Source: JAHDFB01 sp965658745 (GTDB lineage: Bacteria > Bacteroidota > Bacteroidia > Chitinophagales > Saprospiraceae). From it: DNA of 64,000 nucleotides. The translations under genes and the position numbers were made by a program. The notes under the pieces are model-generated. The model worked only from the letters and a program-made list of their open reading frames with translations, did no database searches and was not told the origin of the DNA. Each line of letters begins with the position of its first letter. Positions within the stretch are counted from its first letter, which is position 1. Positions 42,485-50,637 of this stretch are shown here, in pieces. The DNA lies in contig CBFHTK010000001.1 in NCBI GenBank assembly GCA_965658745.1, forward strand, positions 486,934 to 550,933, written 5' to 3'.

Positions 42485-44830
42485 TTATTTCTTTTTTTGT
42501 CTCCATTTGTAATTGTATGTTATACTTGGGATCAGCGGAAATATTGTAATCTTAAATGACTCCAATTGAGGAGCAGTTGGTACACTGTTCGGTGCTTCTT
42601 CAAAAAATGTGAAGAATGGATTTTTACGATTGTAAATATTGTATATTCCGAATGACCATGATCCCGAAAATCGTTTGTCAGAATTGGGTTTTGGTGTATA
42701 AGTTACCGATAAGTCCGCTCTATGATAATCTGGTAGTCTCGCACTATTTCTAGGACCATAAAAGAAATTGAGGGAATTTTCAAGAAAGAACAAGCCAGAA
42801 AGCGGTGTATAAGATTGTCCAGATCCATATATAAATACACCCGAACACTCCCATTTAGGGGATATGGCATAATTCATCACGACGGATAGATCATGAGGTC
42901 GATCATAAACTGCTGGGTACCATCGTCCATCTTCGATATCATTGAACGAACGTTCTGACCTTGAAAGCGTGTAACCAATCCATCCATTAAAATCACCTTT
43001 TGCTTTCTTGAGAAAGAGCTCGATTCCATAAGCCCTACCCACTCCAGAAATAAACTTCAATTCTTCATCAGCTCCCAGCTCATTGACTGATGTTTCCGAA
43101 TAGTCTAATTGATTCTGCAAGTCCTTGTAGTAGAGCTCTATCGAAGTTTCATACATATTATCTCGAAAGTTCTTGAAGTAGCCTATCGCATATTGCAGTC
43201 CAATTTGCGGTTTGACGCGCTCAGTACTAGGAGACCAAACATCTGTCGGTAAGGTTGAACTCGAATTACTGACTAAGTGTATGTATTGGTTTGTTCTTGT
43301 TACTCCAAGCTTCACCGACTGACTTTTTCCAAAACTATATTTCCCTGAAAATCTAGGTTCAAAACCAGTATACGTTATTACAGGATCCCAACGATCGTAG
43401 ACCGTACCATCAATATTACTCGTGTAAGGTCCTATCTGAGTAAATGTCGAAAATCTGACACCATAGTCGATGCTTAGTCTTGAATTGATTTTCCATTCGT
43501 CTTTTGCATAGATGGCATTTTCGATTGCATACTTCGGATTTTGGTCAGTTACGAAATCAACATCTCCGCTTGTTGCTGACGCTGTATTTGGGACCAATTC
43601 GTGGTAGGTAGAATTAATTCCAACTTTAATCAAGTGATTTGGATTTGGGAAATAGTCGAAGTCAACTTTCACACCATAATCACGAACACCACTGAACAAC
43701 TTGAATGAAAACTGATCTTGACCACCATCAAACTCAAATTGGTAATCATTGTAAATGCCTGTCACATTCATGAACAACTTATTCGAAAATAAATGATTCC
43801 ATCTAGCTGTCAAGGTGCTATTGCCATATGGCAAGTCAAATACAAAATCCCTCGCTGGCTGAGAAAAATTTAATACGTCTCTTCCGAAATAACCGCTCAA
43901 GAATAATCTATTATTCTTGTTGATTCTATAGTTGATCTTTGTGTTTAAGTCATAAAAGAAATAGTTAGTACCTTCAAAGTTACCTCCATCCAGAAAAGGT
44001 TGTATCAAATCTCCAACGTACGTGCGTCGTGCACTTGCGATAAACGAGATTTTGTCCTTTAGAATGGGGCCTTGAAGCGTAAACCTAGATGAAATAAGTC
44101 CGATACCACCCTCAGCTTCAAAGAACTTGTTATTACCTTCTTTCATTTGGACATCAACAACTGACGACAGTCTACCTCCATAGTTTGCAGGCATACCACC
44201 TTTTATAAGGGTCGTATTCTTTATTGCGTCAGCATTAAACACTGAGAAAAAGCCCAATAAGTGTCCACTGTTGTACACTAAAGCTTCGTCCAATAAAACA
44301 AGATTTTGGTCAGGACCTCCTCCACGAACGTAAAAACCCGCATTTCCTTCTCCTGAGGACATTACACCAGGAAGTAATTGAATAGATTTTAAAACATCGA
44401 CCTCACCCATAAGTGCAGGAAGCTTTTTGATATCCTCTACTGGCAACTCCAAGGTTCCCATCTGAGTGGACTCAAAATTCTTCTTCTCATCTTCTTTCTC
44501 AGCTGAAACGACGATCTCCTCCATGAAAACTCCATCATTGAGCTCAACATCTAATTCCACATCTTCATCCAAGTTTATCTCGAAACTTTGGGGTTTAAAC
44601 CCCAAATATGCGTAAGTGAATTTATATGTACCTTTTGGAAGAGATAGTGAATAAAACCCATAAGCATTTGTTGCTGTACCCGTTCCTTGATCACTTGAAA
44701 GAAACACTGTTGCTCCAATTAAAGTCTCACCATTTGTTTGGTCTTTCACATAACCAGACAAGGTATAGTTCTGAGCAATTAAGGCAAATTGCACTAATAC
44801 AAGAACTGCTGTAGATAGTAACTGTTTGAT
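42485..44830 (-). CDS. TonB-dependent receptor with carboxypeptidase-regulatory domain (start uncertain)
   Basis: An outer-membrane active-transport receptor. After the signal region comes a carboxypeptidase-regulatory-like domain (about 20-105: 'YTLSGYVKDQTNGETLIGATVFL'), a plug domain ('KSIQLLPGVMSSGEGNAGFYVRGGGPDQNLVLLDE') and a long beta-barrel ending 'PLIPSITYNYKWRQKKK'. The frame is open back to a TAA at 44845-44843. The only usual start is a GTG at 44794, which cuts away most of the signal peptide. The codons from ATC at 44830 encode IKQLLSTAVLVLVQFALIAQ, a perfect signal peptide, so an ATC start (or an ATG altered in this strain or assembly) is likely. The lipoprotein partner follows directly. 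Confidence 0.85.
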   Translation of the reverse strand: MKQLLSTAVLVLVQFALIAQNYTLSGYVKDQTNGETLIGATVFLSSDQGTGTATNAYGFYSLSLPKGTYKFTYAYLGFKPQSFEINLDEDVELDVELNDGVFMEEIVVSAEKEDEKKNFESTQMGTLELPVEDIKKLPALMGEVDVLKSIQLLPGVMSSGEGNAGFYVRGGGPDQNLVLLDEALVYNSGHLLGFFSVFNADAIKNTTLIKGGMPANYGGRLSSVVDVQMKEGNNKFFEAEGGIGLISSRFTLQGPILKDKISFIASARRTYVGDLIQPFLDGGNFEGTNYFFYDLNTKINYRINKNNRLFLSGYFGRDVLNFSQPARDFVFDLPYGNSTLTARWNHLFSNKLFMNVTGIYNDYQFEFDGGQDQFSFKLFSGVRDYGVKVDFDYFPNPNHLIKVGINSTYHELVPNTASATSGDVDFVTDQNPKYAIENAIYAKDEWKINSRLSIDYGVRFSTFTQIGPYTSNIDGTVYDRWDPVITYTGFEPRFSGKYSFGKSQSVKLGVTRTNQYIHLVSNSSSTLPTDVWSPSTERVKPQIGLQYAIGYFKNFRDNMYETSIELYYKDLQNQLDYSETSVNELGADEELKFISGVGRAYGIELFLKKAKGDFNGWIGYTLSRSERSFNDIEDGRWYPAVYDRPHDLSVVMNYAISPKWECSGVFIYGSGQSYTPLSGLFFLENSLNFFYGPRNSARLPDYHRADLSVTYTPKPNSDKRFSGSWSFGIYNIYNRKNPFFTFFEEAPNSVPTAPQLESFKITIFPLIPSITYNYKWRQKKK

Positions 44831-44944
44831 AAATTCCTGGTTTTAGAACGTAACGGATAAACAAGAAAATTGATGCAAGAAATGATAAAAAAATGAAAAA
44901 AATGGAGTGGATCAAAATAGAGAGAGTATTAAGTAAAACCTTCA

Positions 44945-45757
44945 CTAGGAAAGCAAATCAAGCTTTACTGGAGATAGACTGTAACCCTCTTTGCGAAGGA
45001 GGTGTAGCAGTCCAGTTTTGCCAGAAAGATGTGCCGCCCCAACTGCAGCAAATACGCTCTTAGTGGTTGATAACTGTGCAAAATTTGCTGCCATTTTATG
45101 GTTTCTACTGTATAGTAGCACATCCTTGATGCTACCAATTGACTTTTTAGATAATTTATAAAGCTTATGAATTTCTTGGTTTTGATACAAATCAAGTAGT
45201 TGGAGCGTCTTTGATCGAAACTTAGAAACATTGGACAAAGCGGATCTTAAGGATCGGAGTTGATAATCAAGCGAAATCTGATTAAGGGTCTGAATATGAT
45301 CATCTATTGACTCCATAGAAGAGAGTTCTCTTTCCATAGATTCTGCATAGGACCACAATTGAAAATCCATCGAATTGACAGGATTATCGGCTTTGGTTGA
45401 TAATGCTTGCTGAGTCATATAATTCAGTAAAAACAAAGGCAACATCTTATCGAATAACTCAAGATTGAGACCAAATGACTTTCGCAAAATTGCATTATAC
45501 TTTTCGTACTTTCTAGCAGATAGCAAGTTACTAAGCTTCAAGTCATTTGGAAGGTTGACGTGTCCTCCCATTTTTTGCTGCGCGTCAGAATGCAGAGGTA
45601 TTTCCGGTGCAAAAATTTCACATTCATCAATGGCTACCTTCAAACGTCCAAAGTCAGAAAAGGCTACATCTATTGGAACGTGCATCGTTCCGAAGATATA
45701 GCCCTTAAAAATATTTTTAGAATGAATCTCCCAAAGGAGTGCATTTCTACTAGCCAT
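44945..45757 (-). CDS. TraB/GumN family protein
   Basis: 270 residues without a signal peptide. 'LLWEIHSKNIFKGYIFGTMHVPID' at the start (the GTMH motif), a helical middle region, and 'KSVFAAVGAAHLSGKTGLLHLLRKEGYSL' at the end match the TraB/GumN family, related to the TIKI and erythromycin-esterase-like metal-dependent hydrolases. The substrate is unknown. The gene overlaps the Lrp-type regulator gene upstream by 8 bases, so they form one transcript, and the regulator may respond to its product, which is inference. Confidence 0.85.
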   Translation of the reverse strand: MASRNALLWEIHSKNIFKGYIFGTMHVPIDVAFSDFGRLKVAIDECEIFAPEIPLHSDAQQKMGGHVNLPNDLKLSNLLSARKYEKYNAILRKSFGLNLELFDKMLPLFLLNYMTQQALSTKADNPVNSMDFQLWSYAESMERELSSMESIDDHIQTLNQISLDYQLRSLRSALSNVSKFRSKTLQLLDLYQNQEIHKLYKLSKKSIGSIKDVLLYSRNHKMAANFAQLSTTKSVFAAVGAAHLSGKTGLLHLLRKEGYSLSPVKLDLLS

Positions 45758-46238
45758 TATTTACCTCATCTTGATCGTAGTTGAAAGGTAGAACTTTTGA
45801 CTTTTTAACTTTTGACAAAGTCATAAGAGTCTTAATACGTTCAACCTCATCAATCTGAGAAAGCTTTTTGAATAATAATTGTTCGTACGTAGCGATATCC
45901 TTACACACTATTTTCATAATAAAGTCAGAATCACCAGTTATTATGTAGCACTCTGTTATTTCGGGAATATTCTGCACCTTAGTAATAAAGTTTTCCAAGG
46001 CATTATCTTTCTGCCATGCCAAGTTAACTTGCACGTACGTATTCACCTTCAATCCTAGGGATTCCGGATCAACTTTAGCGTGATAGCTGCTAATTATACC
46101 TGTTTGTTCTAGTTTTTTTACTCGTTCCAAAGTAGGAGCGGGAGAAAGTCCAATTTTCTTAGACAGATCAAGATTTGTAATCTTGCTATTAGTTTGTAAT
46201 TGCTCTAATATTTTAAGATCGATTTTATCGAGTTTCAT
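45750..46238 (-). CDS. Lrp/AsnC-family transcriptional regulator
   Basis: 162 residues. The N-terminal winged helix (about 1-60) reads LDKIDLKILEQLQTNSKI, then 'DLSKKIGLSPAPTLERVKKLEQTGIISSY', and the C-terminal RAM domain (about 70-145) reads 'VQVNLAWQKDNALENFITKVQNIPEITECYIITGDSDFIMKIV'. Such regulators sense amino acids and form octamers. The upstream neighbour across 261 bases is the glutamate dehydrogenase gene on the same strand, which is consistent with, but does not prove, control of amino-acid metabolism. Confidence 0.93.
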   Translation of the reverse strand: MKLDKIDLKILEQLQTNSKITNLDLSKKIGLSPAPTLERVKKLEQTGIISSYHAKVDPESLGLKVNTYVQVNLAWQKDNALENFITKVQNIPEITECYIITGDSDFIMKIVCKDIATYEQLLFKKLSQIDEVERIKTLMTLSKVKKSKVLPFNYDQDEVNNG

Positions 46239-46437
46239 ACGCAGTTCAAATTTTAAATTTCAGCCACAAAGAAAAACATATTTAGAATAATATTTGCTAT
46301 TTAGAACCAATTATTAACATAAATTTTACGTTAGCAATAATTATTAAACCATTTAACAGAAATATTGCGATAAGACAATTTCAGACTTGCAACATTTATC
46401 AAGACCGAATCTTAACTAAGCTTGGAATACCGAATAA

Positions 46438-46474
46438 GAAAACCACCTAGAGAATTACTCCCTAGGTGGTTTTC
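46438..46474 (-). terminator. Terminator of the glutamate dehydrogenase gene
   Basis: A 13-bp perfect stem (GAAAACCACCTAG with CTAGGTGGTTTTC, 11-nt loop) 26 bases past the stop; the minus strand ends in TTTTC. Confidence 0.85.
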
Positions 46475-46499
46475 ATAACTTTCAAATTTATTTTCTCCA

Positions 46500-47918
46500 T
46501 TAAGGAAAGACGCCAAGTTGCATATAGTCACTAGCAATTTTCTGTAGTGCATTCAAGAAGGCTGCTTCTCTCAGTGTAATAGGCTTCTTCTTACGCTTCT
46601 TAATATCACGGATTTGCTTGTAGGCATTGATCATTGTCTCTTCCAAACCAGAGCGCACCAAATCAACCTCGTCAGCTCCTCTCACAATCATTGCTTTTTC
46701 CTTATTGGTAATTTTTTTACCTGTAGTTTTTTCAACGATATCTACAATATTAGAATATGTATTTTGATCAAATCTCTTCTGGAGACGGCCAAAACGCATA
46801 TGAGATAGGTTCTTTAGCCATTCAAAGTAAGAAACTGTAACACCCCCTGCATTCAGATACATATCAGGGACCACAACTATACCTTTTTTTGCCAACATCT
46901 CCTCAGCGACATCAGTCACTGGACCATTAGCTGCCTCTCCAATTATCTTTGCCTTAACCAAATCAGCGTTATCTTCACGAATCTGGCTTTCCAAAGCTGC
47001 AGGAATAAGTATGTCACACTCAATACTTATCCAGTCATGTCTATCTTTCAAGGTAGTTGTTCCAGGAAATCCTAGTATTGAACCAGTCTTTTTTCGGTAC
47101 TTGACTAATTTATCGATATCGATTCCAGCTTTATTATAAATCGTACCTTCAATTTCAGAAACCCCGATGATGATAGCTCCACCTTCTTTCTGACAGATTG
47201 AACCGGTATAAGTACCAACGTTACCGAGACCTTGAATAACGATTGTCTTACCTTTCATACCTGGTTTGAGGCCTAATTCTGCCATATCATCCGCATACGA
47301 CACCATTTCTCGCAATCCATAAAAAACACCGCGTCCCGTAGCTTCTGTTCTTCCAGCAATACCACCATGGGAAACAGGTTTACCTGTTACACATGCAAGT
47401 GCGTCAATTTCACCATTTTTCAAAACTTGGTAAGTATCTAGAATCCAAGCCATTTCTCGTGGGCCTGTTCCATAATCAGGAGCTGGCACATCAGTACCAG
47501 GACCTATGAAGTTCTTTCGAATGAGTTCTGTAGTATATCTACGCGTTATTCTTTCCAATTCATCTTCTGAGTAACTTCTTGGTGATACTTTAACTCCACC
47601 CTTGGCTCCTCCAAAAGGCACATCAACGATCGCGCATTTGTAGGTCATCAGTGATGCCAATGCCATCACCTCTTCTTGATTCACATGATGTGAAAATCGA
47701 ATACCACCTTTAGTTGGAAGTCGATGATGACTGTGTTGAACACGATATGCTTCAATCACTTCGTAAGTATTTCCAATTTTCACTGGAAACCGCATCTGAT
47801 ACACTGCATTACATGCACGTATCTGTTTAAGAAGTCCACTCGGAAGACCTGAGTAGGCTGCTGCTCTATCAAAGTTTGCTAGCACACTTTCGTAGAATCT
47901 TGCTTGTTTATTGCTCAT
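46500..47918 (-). CDS. Glutamate dehydrogenase (Glu/Leu/Phe/Val dehydrogenase family)
   Basis: 472 residues. The enzyme interconverts glutamate and 2-oxoglutarate plus ammonia with NAD(P). The substrate domain carries HHRLPTKGGIRFSHHVNQEE with the binding lysine, MTYKCAIVDVPFGGAKGGVK with the catalytic lysine, and FIGPGTDVPAPDYGTGPREM. The Rossmann domain carries VIQGLGNVGTYTG. The C-terminal part has an extension of about 50 residues (TLREAAFLNALQKIASDYMQ) beyond the shorter family members. Leucine- or phenylalanine-type relatives are less likely because of length and context. It overlaps the small ccmD-like gene by 11 bases. Confidence 0.9.
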   Translation of the reverse strand: MSNKQARFYESVLANFDRAAAYSGLPSGLLKQIRACNAVYQMRFPVKIGNTYEVIEAYRVQHSHHRLPTKGGIRFSHHVNQEEVMALASLMTYKCAIVDVPFGGAKGGVKVSPRSYSEDELERITRRYTTELIRKNFIGPGTDVPAPDYGTGPREMAWILDTYQVLKNGEIDALACVTGKPVSHGGIAGRTEATGRGVFYGLREMVSYADDMAELGLKPGMKGKTIVIQGLGNVGTYTGSICQKEGGAIIIGVSEIEGTIYNKAGIDIDKLVKYRKKTGSILGFPGTTTLKDRHDWISIECDILIPAALESQIREDNADLVKAKIIGEAANGPVTDVAEEMLAKKGIVVVPDMYLNAGGVTVSYFEWLKNLSHMRFGRLQKRFDQNTYSNIVDIVEKTTGKKITNKEKAMIVRGADEVDLVRSGLEETMINAYKQIRDIKKRKKKPITLREAAFLNALQKIASDYMQLGVFP

Positions 47919-48123
47919 CTTTTATTTGGTTTTCTAATTTAGTAATTCTCCGTTCAAGAAAGAACAGAAATAAGAAAATGCCGATCAATATCGCACAAAC
48001 AACCATAACGGTCGTCAGCATTTTTCCTTCATTTGGTAAGAGTGTAGTAGATTGAGCACCAAGAATTGAAGTACTCAAAAAAGAACTTAAGAAACCTATA
48101 AGTAAAACGATATTTTTTCTCAT
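47908..48123 (-). CDS. CcmD-like small membrane protein
   Basis: 71 residues. It has a cleavable-looking N-terminal hydrophobic segment (ending ILGAQ), a short periplasmic loop (STTLLPNEGKML), a second membrane helix (about 36-56, VMVVCAILIGIFLFLFFL), and the tail ERRITKLENQI. The ERR..KLE ending is typical of CcmD-like proteins in Bacteroidota, and the place directly after ccmC and ccmB fits. CcmD helps release heme-bound CcmE from CcmC. The name is given as 'like' because such short proteins carry little signature. Confidence 0.7.
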   Translation of the reverse strand: MRKNIVLLIGFLSSFLSTSILGAQSTTLLPNEGKMLTTVMVVCAILIGIFLFLFFLERRITKLENQIKDEQ

Positions 48124-48235
48124 TGTATTTTGCTTGCAGCCTTTCGTATAAGTCTCGATAAAGCTAAATGCAACACGAGGACGAAGCTGATATTATTTTT
48201 AGGATTGCACAAACATTTCTCTTGTTATTTGCAAA

Positions 48236-49288
48236 TTATTCCATCATTTTTAAGTGTACTTTTTCATTAAGTCTCTTGATCCTAAGCACAAGACTTGCGA
48301 TCCAAGTTCCTAAAAGCGTAAAACCAATTATCGCTGGATAAAAAACCATACGCATTGTATTATCCATATCTTCACCGCCAAAGGCAGGATTTCCTCCGTT
48401 ACCTGGATGAAGTGAATCTGTAATCCTAGGAATCACAAAAATTAAGGGTACAATTGTGAAGAACGCAAAAATGCTGTATGCTGAGGAAATACGTGCGCGT
48501 TTGTCAACGTCATCCATGCTAGAACGAAGTATAACATATGCAAAATAGATCATCATAGAAATTGCCGACATATTCAGTTTCACATCCGTAGTCCAGTATG
48601 CTCCCCAGGTGTTTTTAGCCCAAATAGAACCAGTAACTAAGCCTAGACAACCCATTAGAATCCCTGCTGTAATAAGCGATGAAGCCTTGTGATCATCATC
48701 AATGTTCTTCTTCTGCAAATATTTTATGTTCATAATCATTGCTGCGAAAAACAAAATAAACATCGAAAACCAAAGCGGAATATGATAGAAGGTGTTTCTA
48801 ATTGTTTCGATCAATATATTCCTATATGGAAATAGGAATCCTGATTTTTTGTAGAGTCTCGGCATTTCGTTTATATCCCAAGTCCTACTACTAGTAGTTG
48901 GTTTTGATTGCAGAATTAAGGCATTAGGGTAAACTAAGGTGCCGTTTGCTTCATCAGTCAAAAACAAGGTTGTAATGGCGGTCTTATCCTTACCTGGTAG
49001 AGTCGCGGGAATATCAAAAGTCACGTTAACCGTTCTCCCCTCTCCTACTTCCACCGACTTAGCCTCAATATAATTTGATTGATCTAGCTTAATATAGCTT
49101 TTTGGGGCTTGACCTCCATACTTGGCATTGTATACCTCGACGGAGATCGTTGCTTCTTCACCAGTTGCGAATACACTTTTGCCAATGCTCGTTATGCCCG
49201 GTTTGAGGGGAACCATGAGACCAGCAATTACCGTATACAGTAAGATCAAGACTGCCAAGTATTTCCACCAATTCTTATATAGATTCAT
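48236..49288 (-). CDS. ccmC: Cytochrome c biogenesis protein CcmC (heme handling), with N-terminal insertion
   Basis: 350 residues, about 110-130 longer than typical CcmC. CcmC presents heme to the chaperone CcmE. Both heme-ligand histidines of the family seem present: YHIPLWFSMF (after the second helix) and DSLHPGNGGNPAF. The tryptophan-rich WWD region reads TWGAYWTTDVKLN, so the usual second WxWD tryptophan is a Thr. Between helix 1 (about 8-28) and helix 2 lies an extra soluble region (about 30-145) with Ig-like strands ('EEATISVEVYNAKYGGQ', 'RTVNVTFDIPATLPGK'). The gene is 19 bases downstream of ccmB and upstream of the ccmD-like gene. Confidence 0.87.
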   Translation of the reverse strand: MNLYKNWWKYLAVLILLYTVIAGLMVPLKPGITSIGKSVFATGEEATISVEVYNAKYGGQAPKSYIKLDQSNYIEAKSVEVGEGRTVNVTFDIPATLPGKDKTAITTLFLTDEANGTLVYPNALILQSKPTTSSRTWDINEMPRLYKKSGFLFPYRNILIETIRNTFYHIPLWFSMFILFFAAMIMNIKYLQKKNIDDDHKASSLITAGILMGCLGLVTGSIWAKNTWGAYWTTDVKLNMSAISMMIYFAYVILRSSMDDVDKRARISSAYSIFAFFTIVPLIFVIPRITDSLHPGNGGNPAFGGEDMDNTMRMVFYPAIIGFTLLGTWIASLVLRIKRLNEKVHLKMME

Positions 49289-49307
49289 ATATTAAGTTCT
49301 TATTAAC

Positions 49308-49964
49308 CTAGCTTCTCCATACAACTGGAAAAATCACAACAGCTAAACCAAATAAAATTAAGTCAATACCCGCTAGCATAAGTAAGTCAGCGGCAAAACC
49401 AGTATCGTTTACAATACCAAGTGCTCCGGCAGAAAGATTCAGTAACAAGAGTAAAATTGGAATAATCAACGGTAGGGAAAGGATCGCCATCATTGTTGAT
49501 TGATTATTCTGGGTACTCAAGATACTTGCAACAAATGTAAAACAAGTAGAAACACCAATTGCTCCCATTGTAATGCAAATAAAAAAGAGACCTAAAGATT
49601 GTACCGGATTAATTGTGAACAAAGCCATCGTCCCATATAAAATAAGTGAGACAAGCAGCAACATCAAGATATTATAGATAATCTTGGCAACAATCAGATC
49701 TCCAGGATGCACAATCTGATAGTAGTACAAATACTGATTTTTAGATTCCTGATTAAAACTTTTAACTAAGGCATTTAATGCCGCAAAGAGGAATATTATC
49801 CAAAACAATACATTCCACGCCATAACACTTACTGACTGAAAAGCCTTGTAGACTATAAAAGTAGAAGTAACCACATAGAGTAAGATCGCACCAATTGCAT
49901 ACTTGTCTCGTAACTCAATACGAAGATCTTTCATTACAAGCGCAAAAATTGTGCTTACTTTCAT
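49308..49964 (-). CDS. ccmB: Heme exporter membrane subunit CcmB
   Basis: 218 residues with six membrane helices. The N-terminus 'FALVMKDLRIELRDKYAIGAILLY' is the CcmB signature, and later 'TCFTFVASILSTQNNQSTMMAILSLPLIIPILLLLLNL' matches the conserved core. CcmB pairs with the ATPase CcmA to release heme-loaded CcmE for cytochrome c maturation. ccmA is not next to it. It is first in the ccmB-ccmC-ccmD order. A -7 element ends 4 bases before the ATG, so the mRNA is likely leaderless. Confidence 0.92.
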   Translation of the reverse strand: MKVSTIFALVMKDLRIELRDKYAIGAILLYVVTSTFIVYKAFQSVSVMAWNVLFWIIFLFAALNALVKSFNQESKNQYLYYYQIVHPGDLIVAKIIYNILMLLLVSLILYGTMALFTINPVQSLGLFFICITMGAIGVSTCFTFVASILSTQNNQSTMMAILSLPLIIPILLLLLNLSAGALGIVNDTGFAADLLMLAGIDLILFGLAVVIFPVVWRS

Positions 49965-49968
49965 GCCA

Positions 49969-49976
49969 CAAAAATA
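49969..49976 (-). promoter_or_regulatory. -7 element TATTTTTG ending 4 nt before the ccmB ATG
   Basis: A perfect TAnnTTTG on the minus strand, followed by TGGC and the ATG at 49964. A TTTG at 50003-50000 could be the -33 box but its spacing of 23 is slightly long. Confidence 0.5.
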
Positions 49977-50032
49977 ACTATATCCAATAGTACTGTAGTC
50001 AAATAATAGTCATTTTTTATTGTTTGGAGTGG

Positions 50033-50575
50033 CTAGGGTTTGGATATCTTATATCTAACGCAAAGCTGCAGATGACTATGATCGGGAAAAATATCTTCTG
50101 ATAGCTTTGGGTGCATGAAAGTAGATTCAAATTTCATCCCAATACGCTCCATTAGTCGAACTGAAGGTATGTTCAGTTTTGGTGCAACTGCATAAATTCT
50201 ATCTAACTTGAGATGATCAAATCCATAACTAATAAATGCCGATGCCATTTCTGTTGCTATACCTTGTCCCCAAAATTCTGGTAATAAACGCCAGCCAATG
50301 TCAACAAAATCTTCAGATAGATAGGTCTGGTTGCAGAGCCCTACCCAACCCACGAAACGATCTGAATCTGTCTTAAAAACTGGTAGATACGCAAAAGAGT
50401 GCTCTTCAAAAACACCTTGCATTTTCAATAGAAATTGTCTACACTCATCAGATGTTGCAATTCCAGGAAAGAATCTCATTACATAGGAATTCTGATGTAG
50501 ATCTAAAACTAAGGGAAGGTCTGATTCAGTCCAAGATCGACAATAAAACCTATTTGTTTCAATTACTTTCCTCAT
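50033..50575 (-). CDS. GNAT-family N-acetyltransferase (RimJ/RimL-like)
   Basis: 180 residues from the Met at 50575; an earlier ATG at 50620 adds 15 residues that do not fit the fold. MRKVIETNRFYCRSWTESDL is the typical start of RimJ/RimL-type enzymes. The acetyl-CoA loop is 'GWRLLPEFWGQGIATEMASAFISYGF', and 'NIPSVRLMERIGMKFES' is the conserved C-terminal motif. The acceptor (ribosomal protein, small molecule or other) is not known. It starts about 60 bases after purM on the same strand. Confidence 0.87.
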   Translation of the reverse strand: MRKVIETNRFYCRSWTESDLPLVLDLHQNSYVMRFFPGIATSDECRQFLLKMQGVFEEHSFAYLPVFKTDSDRFVGWVGLCNQTYLSEDFVDIGWRLLPEFWGQGIATEMASAFISYGFDHLKLDRIYAVAPKLNIPSVRLMERIGMKFESTFMHPKLSEDIFPDHSHLQLCVRYKISKP

Positions 50576-50637
50576 GAGTGTGGACTTACCTTGTAGTGCA
50601 AGATCAAAGTTATCAATCAAAACGACAAACCATCGCT

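Noticed and set aside
44727..44945. 72-residue frame with a GTG start and a hydrophobic N-terminus between the TraB-like gene and the TonB receptor
   Set aside because: It runs out of frame across the receptor start, has no recognisable end domain, and joining it to the receptor by a frameshift does not give a sensible signal peptide.
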